DNA from: Nitrospirota bacterium
GTDB lineage: Bacteria > Nitrospirota > Thermodesulfovibrionia > Thermodesulfovibrionales > UBA6898
Direction of reading: 5' to 3'
DNA: 40,676 nt
NCBI GenBank assembly: GCA_004321925.1
Contig: SCQH01000043.1
Location: 1 to 40,676 of the forward strand
Both the position numbers and the translations under genes were made by a program. This document shows, piece after piece, positions 1 through 7,398 of the stretch. The notes below the pieces were generated by a model. It saw only the letters and a list, made by a program, of their open reading frames with translations, did not search any database and was not told where the DNA came from. Position 1 is the stretch's first letter. Each line of letters starts with the position of its first letter.

Positions 1-193
1 CTCTTTATGAGGATGTTCCGAAGGTGTCTTATTCTGGTTGTACTCTCGAAAAGTTTGCGGTTTCTTGACAGTATCGGATTGTCGGCGGTACCGTGCAACT
101 CACCAGCGTAAGGACAGTGTTGGTTATCAGGTGGACTCCATGGAATTTGCAGACGACAGAATTGGCCGCAATAGTTTGAAATAGTCGGAGTTG

Positions 194-260
194 TTGTATT
201 TGCTGTCGGATCTCGGTAGAATACTATTAATAATACTCTTAAGAGTGAGGTAAATAGTAT
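194..260 (+). promoter_or_regulatory. Promoter and nested operator-like palindromes of the TA operon
   Basis: A plausible sigma70-type promoter is TTGTAT (194-199), a 17-base spacer and TAGAAT (217-222). Two palindromes follow. The outer arms ATACTATT (221-228) and AATAGTAT (253-260) overlap the -10 box and the start codon. The inner palindrome ACTCTTAAGAGT (235-246) is perfect. Type II antitoxins usually repress their own operon by binding such palindromes, so autoregulation is inferred. The rest of 1-193 shows no gene I can support. Confidence 0.5.
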
Positions 261-507
261 GATTGTGACGGCTAATGATTTGAAGGTCAAGGGCATCTCT
301 TATCTTGAAGGGCTGGTGAAGACGTATACGGAGATCGTTATTTCCGTGCGCGGCAGAAATAAGTTTGTTGTCCTGCCGATAGAGGAATACGAACGTCTGA
401 AAGAGGCCGACCTGGAAATGGCGGTCAGAGAGTCGGAGGAGGATTACCGGAAGGGCAGGTACACGGTGGAGACGGCAGCGAAACACTTTAAACGGGTCGG
501 GATTTGA
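259..507 (+). CDS. Phd/YefM-family antitoxin
   Basis: This 82-residue protein has the antitoxin layout. The N-terminal DNA-binding half (about residues 1-55) contains the family-like stretch FVVLPIEEYERLKE. The charged C-terminal half (about 56-82) would wrap the toxin. It should neutralise the toxin encoded directly downstream and repress the operon. The ATG sits at the end of an operator-like palindrome, behind GAGTGAGG. The stop overlaps the TTG start of the toxin gene (TTGA), which fits translational coupling. The family call rests on the N-terminal pattern, size and gene order; the exact subfamily is not certain. Confidence 0.75.
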   Translation: MIVTANDLKVKGISYLEGLVKTYTEIVISVRGRNKFVVLPIEEYERLKEADLEMAVRESEEDYRKGRYTVETAAKHFKRVGI

Positions 508-782
508 GCGCTTTTCGCTTGGTCTTCACCGAAAGCTATCTGCGCAGGGAGAGCGCTTTCATCAGGCAGCATCCTGATCTGATCAGCCGGTACAAGAAGG
601 TCCTCAGGCTGCTCGAACTGAACCCTTTTCACCCCTCACTGAGGCTTCACAAGCTTAAGGGCAAATTCAGGGACAAGCACTCTGTCTCAATTACCCTGGC
701 GTACAGGCTCGTGGTCGCTCTGGTGATCACAGAAACAGAGATCATCCTGATCGACGTTGGACATCACGACGAAGTGTACTGA
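504..782 (+). CDS. RelE/ParE-superfamily toxin
   Basis: This 92-residue basic protein probably acts as an mRNA interferase or related toxin. It shows family features: a helical N-terminus (residues 5-25), the middle stretch HPSLRLHKLKGKFRD, a strand with YRLVVAL, and the C-terminal signature IDVGHHDEVY, close to the usual GxHDEVY ending of YafQ/RelE-like toxins. The start is TTG, overlapping the antitoxin stop by three bases (TTGA); no ATG lies near. A low level of translation from TTG would suit a toxin. Ribosome-dependent RNase activity is the family expectation and is not provable here. Confidence 0.75.
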   Translation: MSAFRLVFTESYLRRESAFIRQHPDLISRYKKVLRLLELNPFHPSLRLHKLKGKFRDKHSVSITLAYRLVVALVITETEIILIDVGHHDEVY

Positions 783-798
783 CCCGGCAGACGCCGGG
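783..798. terminator. Short GC hairpin between convergent genes
   Basis: CCCGGC and GCCGGG enclose a 4-base loop directly after the toxin stop codon, between convergent genes. No T-run follows on the plus strand, so intrinsic termination is uncertain. Confidence 0.25.
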
Positions 799-846
799 AT
801 ATCGGCTTGAGGCCCCCGCGGCGCAGTTCCGGTCGGCTGAATAAAA

Positions 847-1719
847 TTATTTAACGCAGGCCTGCTGTTTTAATTTATTGGTATACATACGGGAGTCTGC
901 CTCTGAGATAACCTCCATCAGGTCTTTCCCCTGCTCGAAGATGGAACAGCCGATGCTTACTGATAAGCCATAATCAGGGTCAATGTGGTCTCTGTTCCAG
1001 TTTAAGAGATTTTCATTGACGCGTGAGATCAAGGCCTGACATTCGCTGAGATCGGTCTCCAGGGTAACGACCAGGAATTCATCCCCGCCAAAACGGACCA
1101 GGAGGTCTGAGGACCTGATCGACTTGCCCAGGATCAGGGCGCATTCCCGTAATATCCAGTCGCCGATCAGGTGACCGTAATCATCGTTTACCTGCTTGAA
1201 GTTGTCAATGTCTATGATGACGATCGAGAACTTCTCGCCGTAGCGTTTTGTCCGGTTGATCTCATTGGCTATTGTCTCATTGAAAAAATTCCTGTTATAC
1301 ACGCCGGTCAGCGGGTCCCTGACCGCCATGACCTTAAGTTTGTCCTGCGTTGATTTTAGGCTGTGGATCAGGGTGACGACGTGTTCGTAGGTCTCGGTGA
1401 CGGGGTCTTTAAAGACCGCTTCCTGGTAAACTTCGCATTCGGTGCAGCTTCTGTATTTAACGGCAAATTCACCTTGCGGCTTTCCCCCGCACATGGTTCC
1501 AGCCACCAGCCAGCACCTGATGTCCGTGTTGAAATATGCCGGGCAGTCCTTTTTTGAACAACCCTTCTTTTCCCAGCATTTGATCTCGCCTTCTTTTAAT
1601 ATCAGGCGCAGCCACTCTTCCCAGGCTGCATCGGTCTCCTGAAACGATAACTCGATGAATAATCTGAGGTCATGGGTCAGATTTCTCAATGCCATGACCA
1701 AAGGGTGTTTGTTGTCCAT
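847..1719 (-). CDS. Diguanylate cyclase with N-terminal two-CW cysteine domain
   Basis: This predicted cyclic-di-GMP synthase has 290 residues from the ATG at 1719, chosen because AGGAAAGGAGG lies just upstream; a longer frame to 1779 lacks such a site. The C-terminal GGDEF domain (about 130-285) begins with RDPLTGVYNR and carries an intact active-site GGDEF (211-215). An inhibitory-site RxxD (R202-D205) lies five residues before it, so catalysis and product feedback are both expected. The N-terminal half has seven cysteines (C48, C54, C59, C69, C77, C92, C95), two of them in Cys-Trp pairs. This resembles the two-CW domain, which may bind metal or sense redox. No membrane segment is seen. A folded RNA-like element lies upstream, and a broken paralogue tail lies at 3042-3137. 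Confidence 0.9.
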   Translation of the reverse strand: MDNKHPLVMALRNLTHDLRLFIELSFQETDAAWEEWLRLILKEGEIKCWEKKGCSKKDCPAYFNTDIRCWLVAGTMCGGKPQGEFAVKYRSCTECEVYQEAVFKDPVTETYEHVVTLIHSLKSTQDKLKVMAVRDPLTGVYNRNFFNETIANEINRTKRYGEKFSIVIIDIDNFKQVNDDYGHLIGDWILRECALILGKSIRSSDLLVRFGGDEFLVVTLETDLSECQALISRVNENLLNWNRDHIDPDYGLSVSIGCSIFEQGKDLMEVISEADSRMYTNKLKQQACVK

Positions 1720-1783
1720 AACGTACCTGCCTCCTTTCCTCTTCGAGAGAACGTCACTGCCCGAAGCCCGGCAAACCAATAAA

Positions 1784-1903
1784 AAAGTGGTGTTCGTTCT
1801 TCCCGTGCCGCATGGTTAGTTCCTTAGCTTCAAATGCCTGAGACCGTAGCGTCTCTGCGTCCTAAACCCGGTGCGAGTCCGAGAAGAGCAAGACCACCAC
1901 TTT
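1784..1903 (+). ncRNA. Unidentified structured RNA candidate, about 120 nt
   Basis: The ends pair perfectly over 9 bp (AAAGTGGTG 1784-1792 with CACCACTTT 1895-1903). Inside are GTTCTTC/GAAGAGC (1796-1802, 1883-1889) and four arms: CCGTG/CATGG (1803-1815), CTTAG/CTGAG (1823-1842), CGTAG/CTGCG (1845-1859) and CCCGG/CCGAG (1867-1883) with the T-loop-like loop TGCGAGT. The last arm shares one G with the inner stem, so the two compete there. Four helices contain a G-U pair on the plus strand that becomes A-C on the minus strand, so the RNA, if real, is read from plus, opposite to both flanking genes. I cannot place it in a known family. A mobile repeat with terminal inverted repeats is the main alternative. 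The rest of 1720-2097 shows nothing I can name. Confidence 0.45.
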
Positions 1904-2097
1904 GTGAGTTGCTCCTGATCTCAAAATACGCTTATCCTGACGGCGTGTCAACTTCAAAATCAGATTCATATCCCAGCCTATAACCACAGCTTAACAGGCT
2001 GGGGCCGGGACTGAAGAAGGCGGGGAAGAAATTGTATTGACCGGCTGCGCTGGCAGGATCGGGAAAAGGGCAGATCATTGGCAGCGCTTATGTCAAC

Positions 2098-2964
2098 TTA
2101 CAAGAACCTGACCCCTTTGCTTCGGTATTTCCTTGTCCCCTCTATACCCCTAATGCCCAGATGGTTCCACGGCTGCCAATTTTCAGCTGCGGCTGATATG
2201 TGCTGTTCGGAATATCTTCCTTTAATTACCTTTACCTTATTTTGTTGAAGTTTTGGGGAATCGATATAGGTCAGCTTCCGGAAGTTGCTTTCAGAGACGA
2301 TATCGTGCCGGTCCTCCAGGGTGACCGGCACAAAAGGCACACATGCACCACACTGACGGCAATATCTTTCCTGCTGGCCGATAAATTCCTCCGGCCCTTT
2401 TTCCCACCACCCTCTCTCGATGGGATGTCCTCCGGGGCCTTCGAACAGCATGTCCAGAGCAGCCGCGATCTCGCAGAAAAAACAACCTTTCGGATTGATC
2501 GATGCCGACCATCGCTGGTCCACCCAGCACTTATCCAGCAACTTTTTCATATACTCCGTGTCCTTGACCACATCACTGATGCTCAAGAGCATCGGATGGT
2601 GTTTTTGAGTCTTATCGTTATGGTCGTTATAGATGACATTATTGCCAAAGGTATTCCTGATGATCTCCTCAAATTTGTTCCAATTGTATCCAGCCGTCCA
2701 GAGGAGTCTTTTGTGGGGAGGGACCTTTCGTTTCATGAGGTCGCATATTGCTGCAAAATTGGGGTGTAACGTTGGTTCGCCTCCCATAATTCCGATGCCG
2801 CCGCGGAAGCCCTGCAGGGAGTCAAGTGCTCTTTCTACTACGGCAAGGTCCATATAATAGGGCTTCTTGTGATGACCAACGAAACGGGAGCAGTTCACAC
2901 ATTCGTTGGCACAGGCGTTCGTAACTTCGATCTGTATGGTCCACTTTTTCTTAATGGGTTTCAT
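2098..2964 (-). CDS. Radical SAM protein of unknown function
   Basis: The 288-residue protein has the radical SAM cluster motif C18xxxC22xxC25 in the first strand-loop (NACANECVNCSRF) and the GGEPTLHP motif (61-68) expected to contact S-adenosylmethionine. It should bind a [4Fe-4S] cluster and generate a 5'-deoxyadenosyl radical. The C-terminal half has extra cysteines: C146, C161 and C164 (GCFFCE), and C202, C205 and C208 (YCRQCGAC). These may hold an auxiliary cluster. It stands alone with no partner peptide or obvious substrate gene, so the reaction is unknown. The last codons and stop region (GGGGTCAGGTTCTTG on the minus strand) resemble a sequence common in REP-type repeats, so the natural C-terminus may have been replaced by a repeat insertion. 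Confidence 0.8.
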   Translation of the reverse strand: MKPIKKKWTIQIEVTNACANECVNCSRFVGHHKKPYYMDLAVVERALDSLQGFRGGIGIMGGEPTLHPNFAAICDLMKRKVPPHKRLLWTAGYNWNKFEEIIRNTFGNNVIYNDHNDKTQKHHPMLLSISDVVKDTEYMKKLLDKCWVDQRWSASINPKGCFFCEIAAALDMLFEGPGGHPIERGWWEKGPEEFIGQQERYCRQCGACVPFVPVTLEDRHDIVSESNFRKLTYIDSPKLQQNKVKVIKGRYSEQHISAAAENWQPWNHLGIRGIEGTRKYRSKGVRFL

Positions 2965-3041
2965 AGGGTCAGTCTCAAATATGCGTCATGTGCAAGGGCG
3001 ATTGTTTTATTTTCGATCACGGACTTCCGCGGGTGATTCAC

Positions 3042-3137
3042 CTATTTTAATGTGCTTGTATACATGCGGGAGTCTGCCTCTCCTGTAACCCCCGGCAGGT
3101 CTCTTCCTTGCTCGAAGATGGAACAGCCGGTGCTGGC
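3042..3137 (-). pseudogene. Remnant C-terminus of a second GGDEF protein
   Basis: Read on the minus strand, this stretch encodes GCSIFEQGRDLPGVTGEADS, then RMYTSTLK and a TAG stop. It matches the C-terminus of the intact cyclase at 847-1719 (GCSIFEQGKDLMEVISEADS, then RMYTNKLK) with few changes and no gaps. No upstream GGDEF frame remains, because the fragment begins within about ten bases of the accC stop. It is therefore the broken tail of a paralogous diguanylate cyclase gene. Confidence 0.8.
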
Positions 3138-3147
3138 GGGCAGCGCC

Positions 3148-4518
3148 CTACTTGCTCCCGTTCGGCACGACAGCCGGTGCATTCATCTTTTCGATGAAGC
3201 CGGTCGTGATGTCGCCCCTGATGAAGTCGGGGTTGTCGAGGACCCTCTTATGGAACGGGATCGTCGTCTTGATCCCCTCGATGACAAACTCGTCGAGCGC
3301 GCGCTTCATCTTTGCGATAGCCTCGGCCCTGTCCTTGCCGTGGACGATCAGTTTGGCAATGAGCGAGTCGTAGTGCGGCGGGATGACGCAGCCGTTATAG
3401 ATCGCGGTGTCGACCCTGACCCCCGGACCGCCGGGCAGGGAGAGGAACGTTATGGTGCCGGGGCAGGGGATGAAGCGTTCGGGGTCCTCTGCATTGATCC
3501 TGCATTCGATGGAGTGGCCGGAGACCTTGATCTTGGGCTGCTTCAGCTCAAGCGGCAGGCCTGCGGCGATCTTGATCTGTTCCTTGACGATGTCGATACC
3601 GGTCACAAACTCGGTGACCGGGTGTTCGACCTGGAGGCGGGTGTTCATCTCCATGAAGTAGATGTTCCCTTCAATGTCGACGATGAATTCGACGGTGCCG
3701 GCGTTCTTATATTTTATCGCCCGTGCAGCCTTGACCGCATATTCGCCGATCTTCTTGCGGAACTTCTCGTTTGCGAAGACCGAGGGCGATTCCTCTATCA
3801 GCTTCTGGTGCCTTCTCTGGACAGAGCAGTCGCGTTCCCCGAGGTGCAGGATATTGCCCTTTGCGTCCGCAAGGATCTGGACCTCGATATGCCGCATCTC
3901 GGGGATATATTTTTCGACATAGAGCTCGCCGTTGCCGAATGCGGTGAGGGCCTCGCGCTGCGCCATAAAATAGAACTTTTCGAGTTCTTCTTCGCTGGTG
4001 ACTATCCGCATGCCTTTGCCGCCGCCGCCGGCCGACGCCTTGATAATGACCGGGAAGCCGATCTTCTTCGCTATCTTCATGGCGGTCTCCTCGGAGACGA
4101 CCGGGCCGTCGCTGCCGGGCACGACCGGGACGCCCCGCCGCTTCATGACCTGCCGGGCCTTTGCCTTGTCCCCGCCGAGCTTCATGCTCTCGGGGGAGGG
4201 GCCGATGAAGGTGATCCCTGACGTGGCGCAGGCCTCAGCAAAATGCGCGTTCTCGGAAAGAAAGCCGTAGCCCGGATGGATAGCCTCGGAATCGGTGATC
4301 TCGGCCGACGACAGGATGCTCGGAATATTATTGTAGCTCTGGGCAGAGGCTGCCGGCCCGACACAGACGGACTCGTCGGCAAGTTTCGTATGCATGGCGT
4401 CGCGGTCAACGTCGGAATAGATGGCGACGGTCCTGATCCCGAGCTCTTTGCAGGCCCTGATTATCCTGACGGCGACCTCGCCGCGGTTAGCTATAAGGAC
4501 CTTCTTGAAGAGCCTCAT
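3148..4518 (-). CDS. accC: Acetyl-CoA carboxylase biotin carboxylase subunit
   Basis: The protein carboxylates the biotin on AccB, using ATP and bicarbonate, the first half of malonyl-CoA synthesis. From the ATG at 4518 it has 456 residues, normal for AccC. It opens with [20 protein letters not shown], the biotin carboxylase N-domain signature. The ATP-grasp glycine loop [11 protein letters not shown] and the late catalytic motif [14 protein letters not shown] are intact. A longer frame reaches 4608 but would read through the accB 3' end; the chosen start overlaps the accB stop as ATGA. It is the last gene of the run aroQ-pepP-efp-accB-accC. Because carboxylases of other acyl-CoAs or pyruvate share this subunit, the acetyl-CoA role rests on accB beside it. 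Confidence 0.95.
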   Translation of the reverse strand: MRLFKKVLIANRGEVAVRIIRACKELGIRTVAIYSDVDRDAMHTKLADESVCVGPAASAQSYNNIPSILSSAEITDSEAIHPGYGFLSENAHFAEACATSGITFIGPSPESMKLGGDKAKARQVMKRRGVPVVPGSDGPVVSEETAMKIAKKIGFPVIIKASAGGGGKGMRIVTSEEELEKFYFMAQREALTAFGNGELYVEKYIPEMRHIEVQILADAKGNILHLGERDCSVQRRHQKLIEESPSVFANEKFRKKIGEYAVKAARAIKYKNAGTVEFIVDIEGNIYFMEMNTRLQVEHPVTEFVTGIDIVKEQIKIAAGLPLELKQPKIKVSGHSIECRINAEDPERFIPCPGTITFLSLPGGPGVRVDTAIYNGCVIPPHYDSLIAKLIVHGKDRAEAIAKMKRALDEFVIEGIKTTIPFHKRVLDNPDFIRGDITTGFIEKMNAPAVVPNGSK

Positions 4519-4955
4519 GCCGGTTCGATCAGGAAGAGGGGTTCGCCGTATTCGACCGGCTGGCCGTTTTCGATCAGTGCCTTGACGACCGTGCCGTCTG
4601 CCTCGCACTCTATCTCGTTCATGAGCTTCATCGCTTCGATGATGCAGAGGACCTGGCCCTTGCGCACCTTCGCGCCGGTTTCGACAAAGGCAGGCGCCTC
4701 AGGGGTCGGGGATTTATAGAAGGTGCCGACGATGGGGGAGGTTATCGTTATCAGGCGCTGGTTGTCCTCTTCGACCATCTCCCTGATCCCCCCTTCCGGC
4801 AGCATGCCCTGGGGTTTGTGGGCTGGAATCTCTATCGTCCCGAAGAGTTTCTCTCTCTTGATCTTAACCTTCGTCCCTTCTTTCTCAACCTGCAGTTCTG
4901 TGATATCGGTTTCCTTGAGCAGTTCGATGAGACTTTTCAGGTCCTCGAGTTCCAT
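4515..4955 (-). CDS. accB: Biotin carboxyl carrier protein of acetyl-CoA carboxylase
   Basis: This 146-residue carrier swings the carboxylated biotin between AccC and the carboxyltransferase. The N-terminal third (about 1-40) resembles the AccB leader ([19 protein letters not shown]). A short linker follows, then the biotinyl domain (about 70-146) with [11 protein letters not shown], whose Lys is the biotin attachment site. The start codon overlaps the efp stop by one base (TAATG), and its own stop overlaps accC, so efp, accB and accC are probably translationally coupled. Length and motif order match typical AccB proteins. Confidence 0.95.
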   Translation of the reverse strand: MELEDLKSLIELLKETDITELQVEKEGTKVKIKREKLFGTIEIPAHKPQGMLPEGGIREMVEEDNQRLITITSPIVGTFYKSPTPEAPAFVETGAKVRKGQVLCIIEAMKLMNEIECEADGTVVKALIENGQPVEYGEPLFLIEPA

Positions 4956-5518
4956 TATTTCACCCTTTCTATGTATTCAGACGTTCTGGTATCGACCTTG
5001 ATCGTGTCCCCTTCGTTGAGATGAAAGGGGACCCTGACCACGGCCCCGGTCTCGAGGGTGGCCGGCTTGCCGCCGCCCGAGGTCGTGTCGCCCTTAAAGC
5101 CTGCCGGGTCTGTTTTTGCAATGACCAGCTCCATGAAGTTCGGGAGCTCGACGTTGATCGGGGTGCCTTTGTAATAGAGGATCTTCACCTCGGCGTTCTC
5201 CTTCAGAAAAAGCGTCACATCGCCGAGCTGCGCTTCGGACAGGGGGGTCTGCTCATAATTCTCCTGGTCCATGAAATAATAAAAACCGTCCTGCGCATAC
5301 AGGTACTGCATCTTTTTTTCCTCGAGCCCGGCAGGAGGGAATTTTTCGCCCGACCTGATCGTCTCCTCGATCACGGCACCTGTTCTCATGTTCTTCATTT
5401 TCGTCTTGACGATGGCCCCGCCGCGGCCCATCTTGACATGCTGGAATTCGACTATCTCATAGGGGTCTCCCTTATATTCCAGCTTTTGTCCTTTTCTGAA
5501 GTCAGATGTTGAAATCAC
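4955..5518 (-). CDS. efp: Elongation factor P
   Basis: EF-P binds ribosomes stalled at proline runs and promotes peptide-bond formation. The 187-residue length and three-domain layout are normal: a KOW-like N-domain (about 1-65), then two OB-fold domains ending with [20 protein letters not shown]. The tip of the N-domain loop, which carries the modified residue in other bacteria, reads VKMGRGGA with Arg32 where E. coli has Lys34. Arg at this place is rhamnosylated by EarP in some proteobacteria, but the SGRN context of those proteins is absent and no earP lies here. No epmA/epmB modification gene is seen nearby either. It is encoded between pepP and accB. Confidence 0.95.
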   Translation of the reverse strand: MISTSDFRKGQKLEYKGDPYEIVEFQHVKMGRGGAIVKTKMKNMRTGAVIEETIRSGEKFPPAGLEEKKMQYLYAQDGFYYFMDQENYEQTPLSEAQLGDVTLFLKENAEVKILYYKGTPINVELPNFMELVIAKTDPAGFKGDTTSGGGKPATLETGAVVRVPFHLNEGDTIKVDTRTSEYIERVK

Positions 5519-5536
5519 GTATGCGTCCTCCTGCTC

Positions 5537-6598
5537 CTAATGGAGTATCTCTAATGTTTTATTTAATGACGTCAGCACCGAGCAGCCGGTCGTCTTTGCC
5601 AGGACCATGTCCTCGATCCTGACCCCGCCGGTGCCCGGGAGGTAGATGCCCGGTTCGATGGTAAAGACCATCCCCGGCCTGATCGTCTCCCTGCCGATCC
5701 TTGAGATCCTCGGGAGCTCATGTACCTCAAGTCCCACGCCATGGCCTGTGCCGTGGCCGAAGTACTCTCCGTAGCCAGCCTTTTTTATAACATCCCGTGC
5801 CGTCTTGTCAACCGTCCGGGCATGGACGCCTCCGGAAACCGACCCGATGGCCTCCCTGTTCGCCTGCAGCACGATCTCATATATCTCGCGTTTCCGGGAG
5901 ATATCCCTGCCGGCCATCAGCAGGGTCCTGGTCATGTCCGAGAAATAGCCGTCGGCCTCGCCGCCCCAGTCGATGACGACCAGGTCACCCGGCCGTATCT
6001 TATTGCCGGTGGGGCGGGCATGGGGCATCGAGCCGTTCTTTCCTGCCGCGACTATTATATCAAAAGCGGCGGCCCGGCATCCTGTTTTTTTGAGGTTTTC
6101 CTCAAGCATCCCAGCCACCTGGAGTTCGCTCGCTCCGGGTCGTATGAAGGGTCTGGTCAGGCTGAAGGCCTTTTCTGCCCTTTCGATGGCGAGTCCGATC
6201 GTTCTGATCTCGCGCTGTTCCTTGGTCTTTCTGATATCCTCGACAAAACCGGTAAGGGCCTTGATCCTGACCCCTTTTCTGAGAAGGCCCTTGTAAAAGG
6301 CGTAGGAAACCGACGATTCGACCCCGAGTACGTGCATCCCCGAGGTCCGGGCCTTTTCGACAAGAAAGTCCGAGACGTCATCATTGACGATGGCAATATC
6401 GAAGCCCGAGACCTCTGCCCGGGCCTGCTCCTGATATCTGAAGTCGGTAATGAAGAACCTGCCGGAAGGGCCCAGCAGGAGGTATGCGGACGAGCCGGTA
6501 AAGCCCGAAAGGTAGCGTACGTTCCGAATATGCGATACCAGGATCCCATCCACGCCCCGCTCCGGCAGGGTGGTGGTCAAGGCCTGCAGGCGGTTCAT
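5537..6598 (-). CDS. pepP: M24-family Xaa-Pro peptidase
   Basis: This cytoplasmic metallopeptidase removes N-terminal residues that precede proline. The 353-residue protein has a creatinase-like N-domain (about 1-125, with the start region [20 protein letters not shown]) and a pita-bread catalytic domain (about 130-353). All expected dinuclear metal ligands appear in order: [42 protein letters not shown] and RIEDMVL. The length is typical of the shorter bacterial PepP/PepQ-like enzymes. Its ATG overlaps the aroQ stop (ATGA), and efp follows 18 bases later. Aminopeptidase or dipeptidase specificity cannot be told from sequence alone. Confidence 0.92.
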   Translation of the reverse strand: MNRLQALTTTLPERGVDGILVSHIRNVRYLSGFTGSSAYLLLGPSGRFFITDFRYQEQARAEVSGFDIAIVNDDVSDFLVEKARTSGMHVLGVESSVSYAFYKGLLRKGVRIKALTGFVEDIRKTKEQREIRTIGLAIERAEKAFSLTRPFIRPGASELQVAGMLEENLKKTGCRAAAFDIIVAAGKNGSMPHARPTGNKIRPGDLVVIDWGGEADGYFSDMTRTLLMAGRDISRKREIYEIVLQANREAIGSVSGGVHARTVDKTARDVIKKAGYGEYFGHGTGHGVGLEVHELPRISRIGRETIRPGMVFTIEPGIYLPGTGGVRIEDMVLAKTTGCSVLTSLNKTLEILH

Positions 6599-7023
6599 GC
6601 GGTCAGGAGCTTGTGAGCTGCCCTTACGGCAAGCAGATAGCCGTCAACCCCGAGCCCGCAGATCTGACCGACGGCAACACCCGAGATGTACGAATGGTGC
6701 CTGAAATCCTCCCTTTTGTAGATATTGGAGATATGGACCTCTATGGCGGGCCTGCCGACGGCGGCCACGGCATCCCGGATCGCAACGCTGGTATGGGTGT
6801 AGGCTGCAGGGTTGATGATCAGCAGGTCATAGGTCTTCTGCTGAATGGCATCGACGATGCCCCCCTCACTGTTAGACTGGAAGATCTCGGCTTCCATGCC
6901 GAGTTCCCGGCAGAGCGCCGAGATCCTGCCGTTGATATCGCTGAGGGTGTCCTCGCCGTAAACGGTCGTCTCCCTGCTTCCCAGCAGGTTCAGGTTCGGG
7001 CCGTGAATGACAAGGATCTTCAT
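6595..7023 (-). CDS. aroQ: Type II 3-dehydroquinate dehydratase
   Basis: This enzyme converts 3-dehydroquinate to 3-dehydroshikimate in the shikimate pathway. The 142-residue length is normal for the dodecameric type II form. The N-terminal loop [13 protein letters not shown] is clear, and Y22 (VYGEDT) corresponds to the catalytic tyrosine. [18 protein letters not shown] and [18 protein letters not shown] supply the substrate-binding Asn, His and Arg. The more usual REP after the first loop is RET here, a minor change. It begins a run with pepP, efp, accB and accC that is common in many bacteria. Confidence 0.95.
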   Translation of the reverse strand: MKILVIHGPNLNLLGSRETTVYGEDTLSDINGRISALCRELGMEAEIFQSNSEGGIVDAIQQKTYDLLIINPAAYTHTSVAIRDAVAAVGRPAIEVHISNIYKREDFRHHSYISGVAVGQICGLGVDGYLLAVRAAHKLLTA

Positions 7024-7041
7024 ATGCGAAGACAGGGGGCG

Positions 7042-7398
7042 CTAAAATTCGCTCTCGATTTTCGGGACCGTGGTCTTCAGGACAAAACGCCCTTTGCCGA
7101 AGTTTCCCTCGGGCTTGATTACCAGGGCAATGTAATACTCTTCGTTGATCTTTCTCATGATGATGCCGCAGGCGTCAGAGATGATCGAGAATTCGCGCGC
7201 CTCACCCAAACCGAGGTTCTCCGCGGCAAGGCTTACATCCCTGATCATGGCTGAGGCCTCCGCCCCGAGGCCGGTCAGGTCGAGCAGCTTCTCAGAGACA
7301 TACTCCTCGACCGGGATGCCGTCAGCGGCGATGATCATGGCGGCGACGGCGCCGTCGACCTTCTCGGTGGCTTCTTTAAGTATTTCTGAAAAATTCAT
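7042..7398 (-). CDS. Roadblock/LC7-domain protein
   Basis: This small protein (118 residues from ATG 7398) has the roadblock fold pattern. It starts with a helix (MNFSEILKEATEKVDGAVAA), then a strand with ADGIPVEEYV, a central helix rich in Ala (AEASAMIRDVSLAAENLG) and the last strands with YIALVIKPEGNFGKGRFVLK. Roadblock proteins bind small GTPases or act as their GAPs, as MglB does for MglA. The frame extends to a TTG at 7422, but the ATG matches the family start better. Its start lies inside the end of the TPR gene upstream, so the two are probably coupled. An MglA-like GTPase and another roadblock protein are encoded at 14842-15936. Confidence 0.8.
   Translation of the reverse strand: MNFSEILKEATEKVDGAVAAMIIAADGIPVEEYVSEKLLDLTGLGAEASAMIRDVSLAAENLGLGEAREFSIISDACGIIMRKINEEYYIALVIKPEGNFGKGRFVLKTTVPKIESEF

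Noticed and set aside
1784-1903. Selenocysteine or other tRNA
   Set aside because: The T-loop-like arm and a TTCAAA loop recall tRNA-Sec, but there is no proper acceptor-D junction, the anticodon-like stem is bulged and no CCA end follows the inner stem.
1784-1903. Cobalamin riboswitch
   Set aside because: CCGGTGCGAGTCCG matches a piece of the cobalamin core, but the CCCGC-ACTGT and GCCACTG boxes are missing.
1784-1903. c-di-GMP-I riboswitch on the minus strand upstream of the cyclase
   Set aside because: GGACGCAGAG resembles the GEMM core, but the GNRA hairpin is absent and the helices pair worse on the minus strand.
2098-2964. Radical SAM partner of the MEMO-AMMECR1 protein
   Set aside because: It is 30 kb away and its motif and length differ from the AmmeMemoRadiSam radical SAM enzyme.
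3052-4221. 389-residue plus-strand ORF
   Set aside because: It is antisense to accC, has no family features and reflects codon bias of the GC-rich gene.
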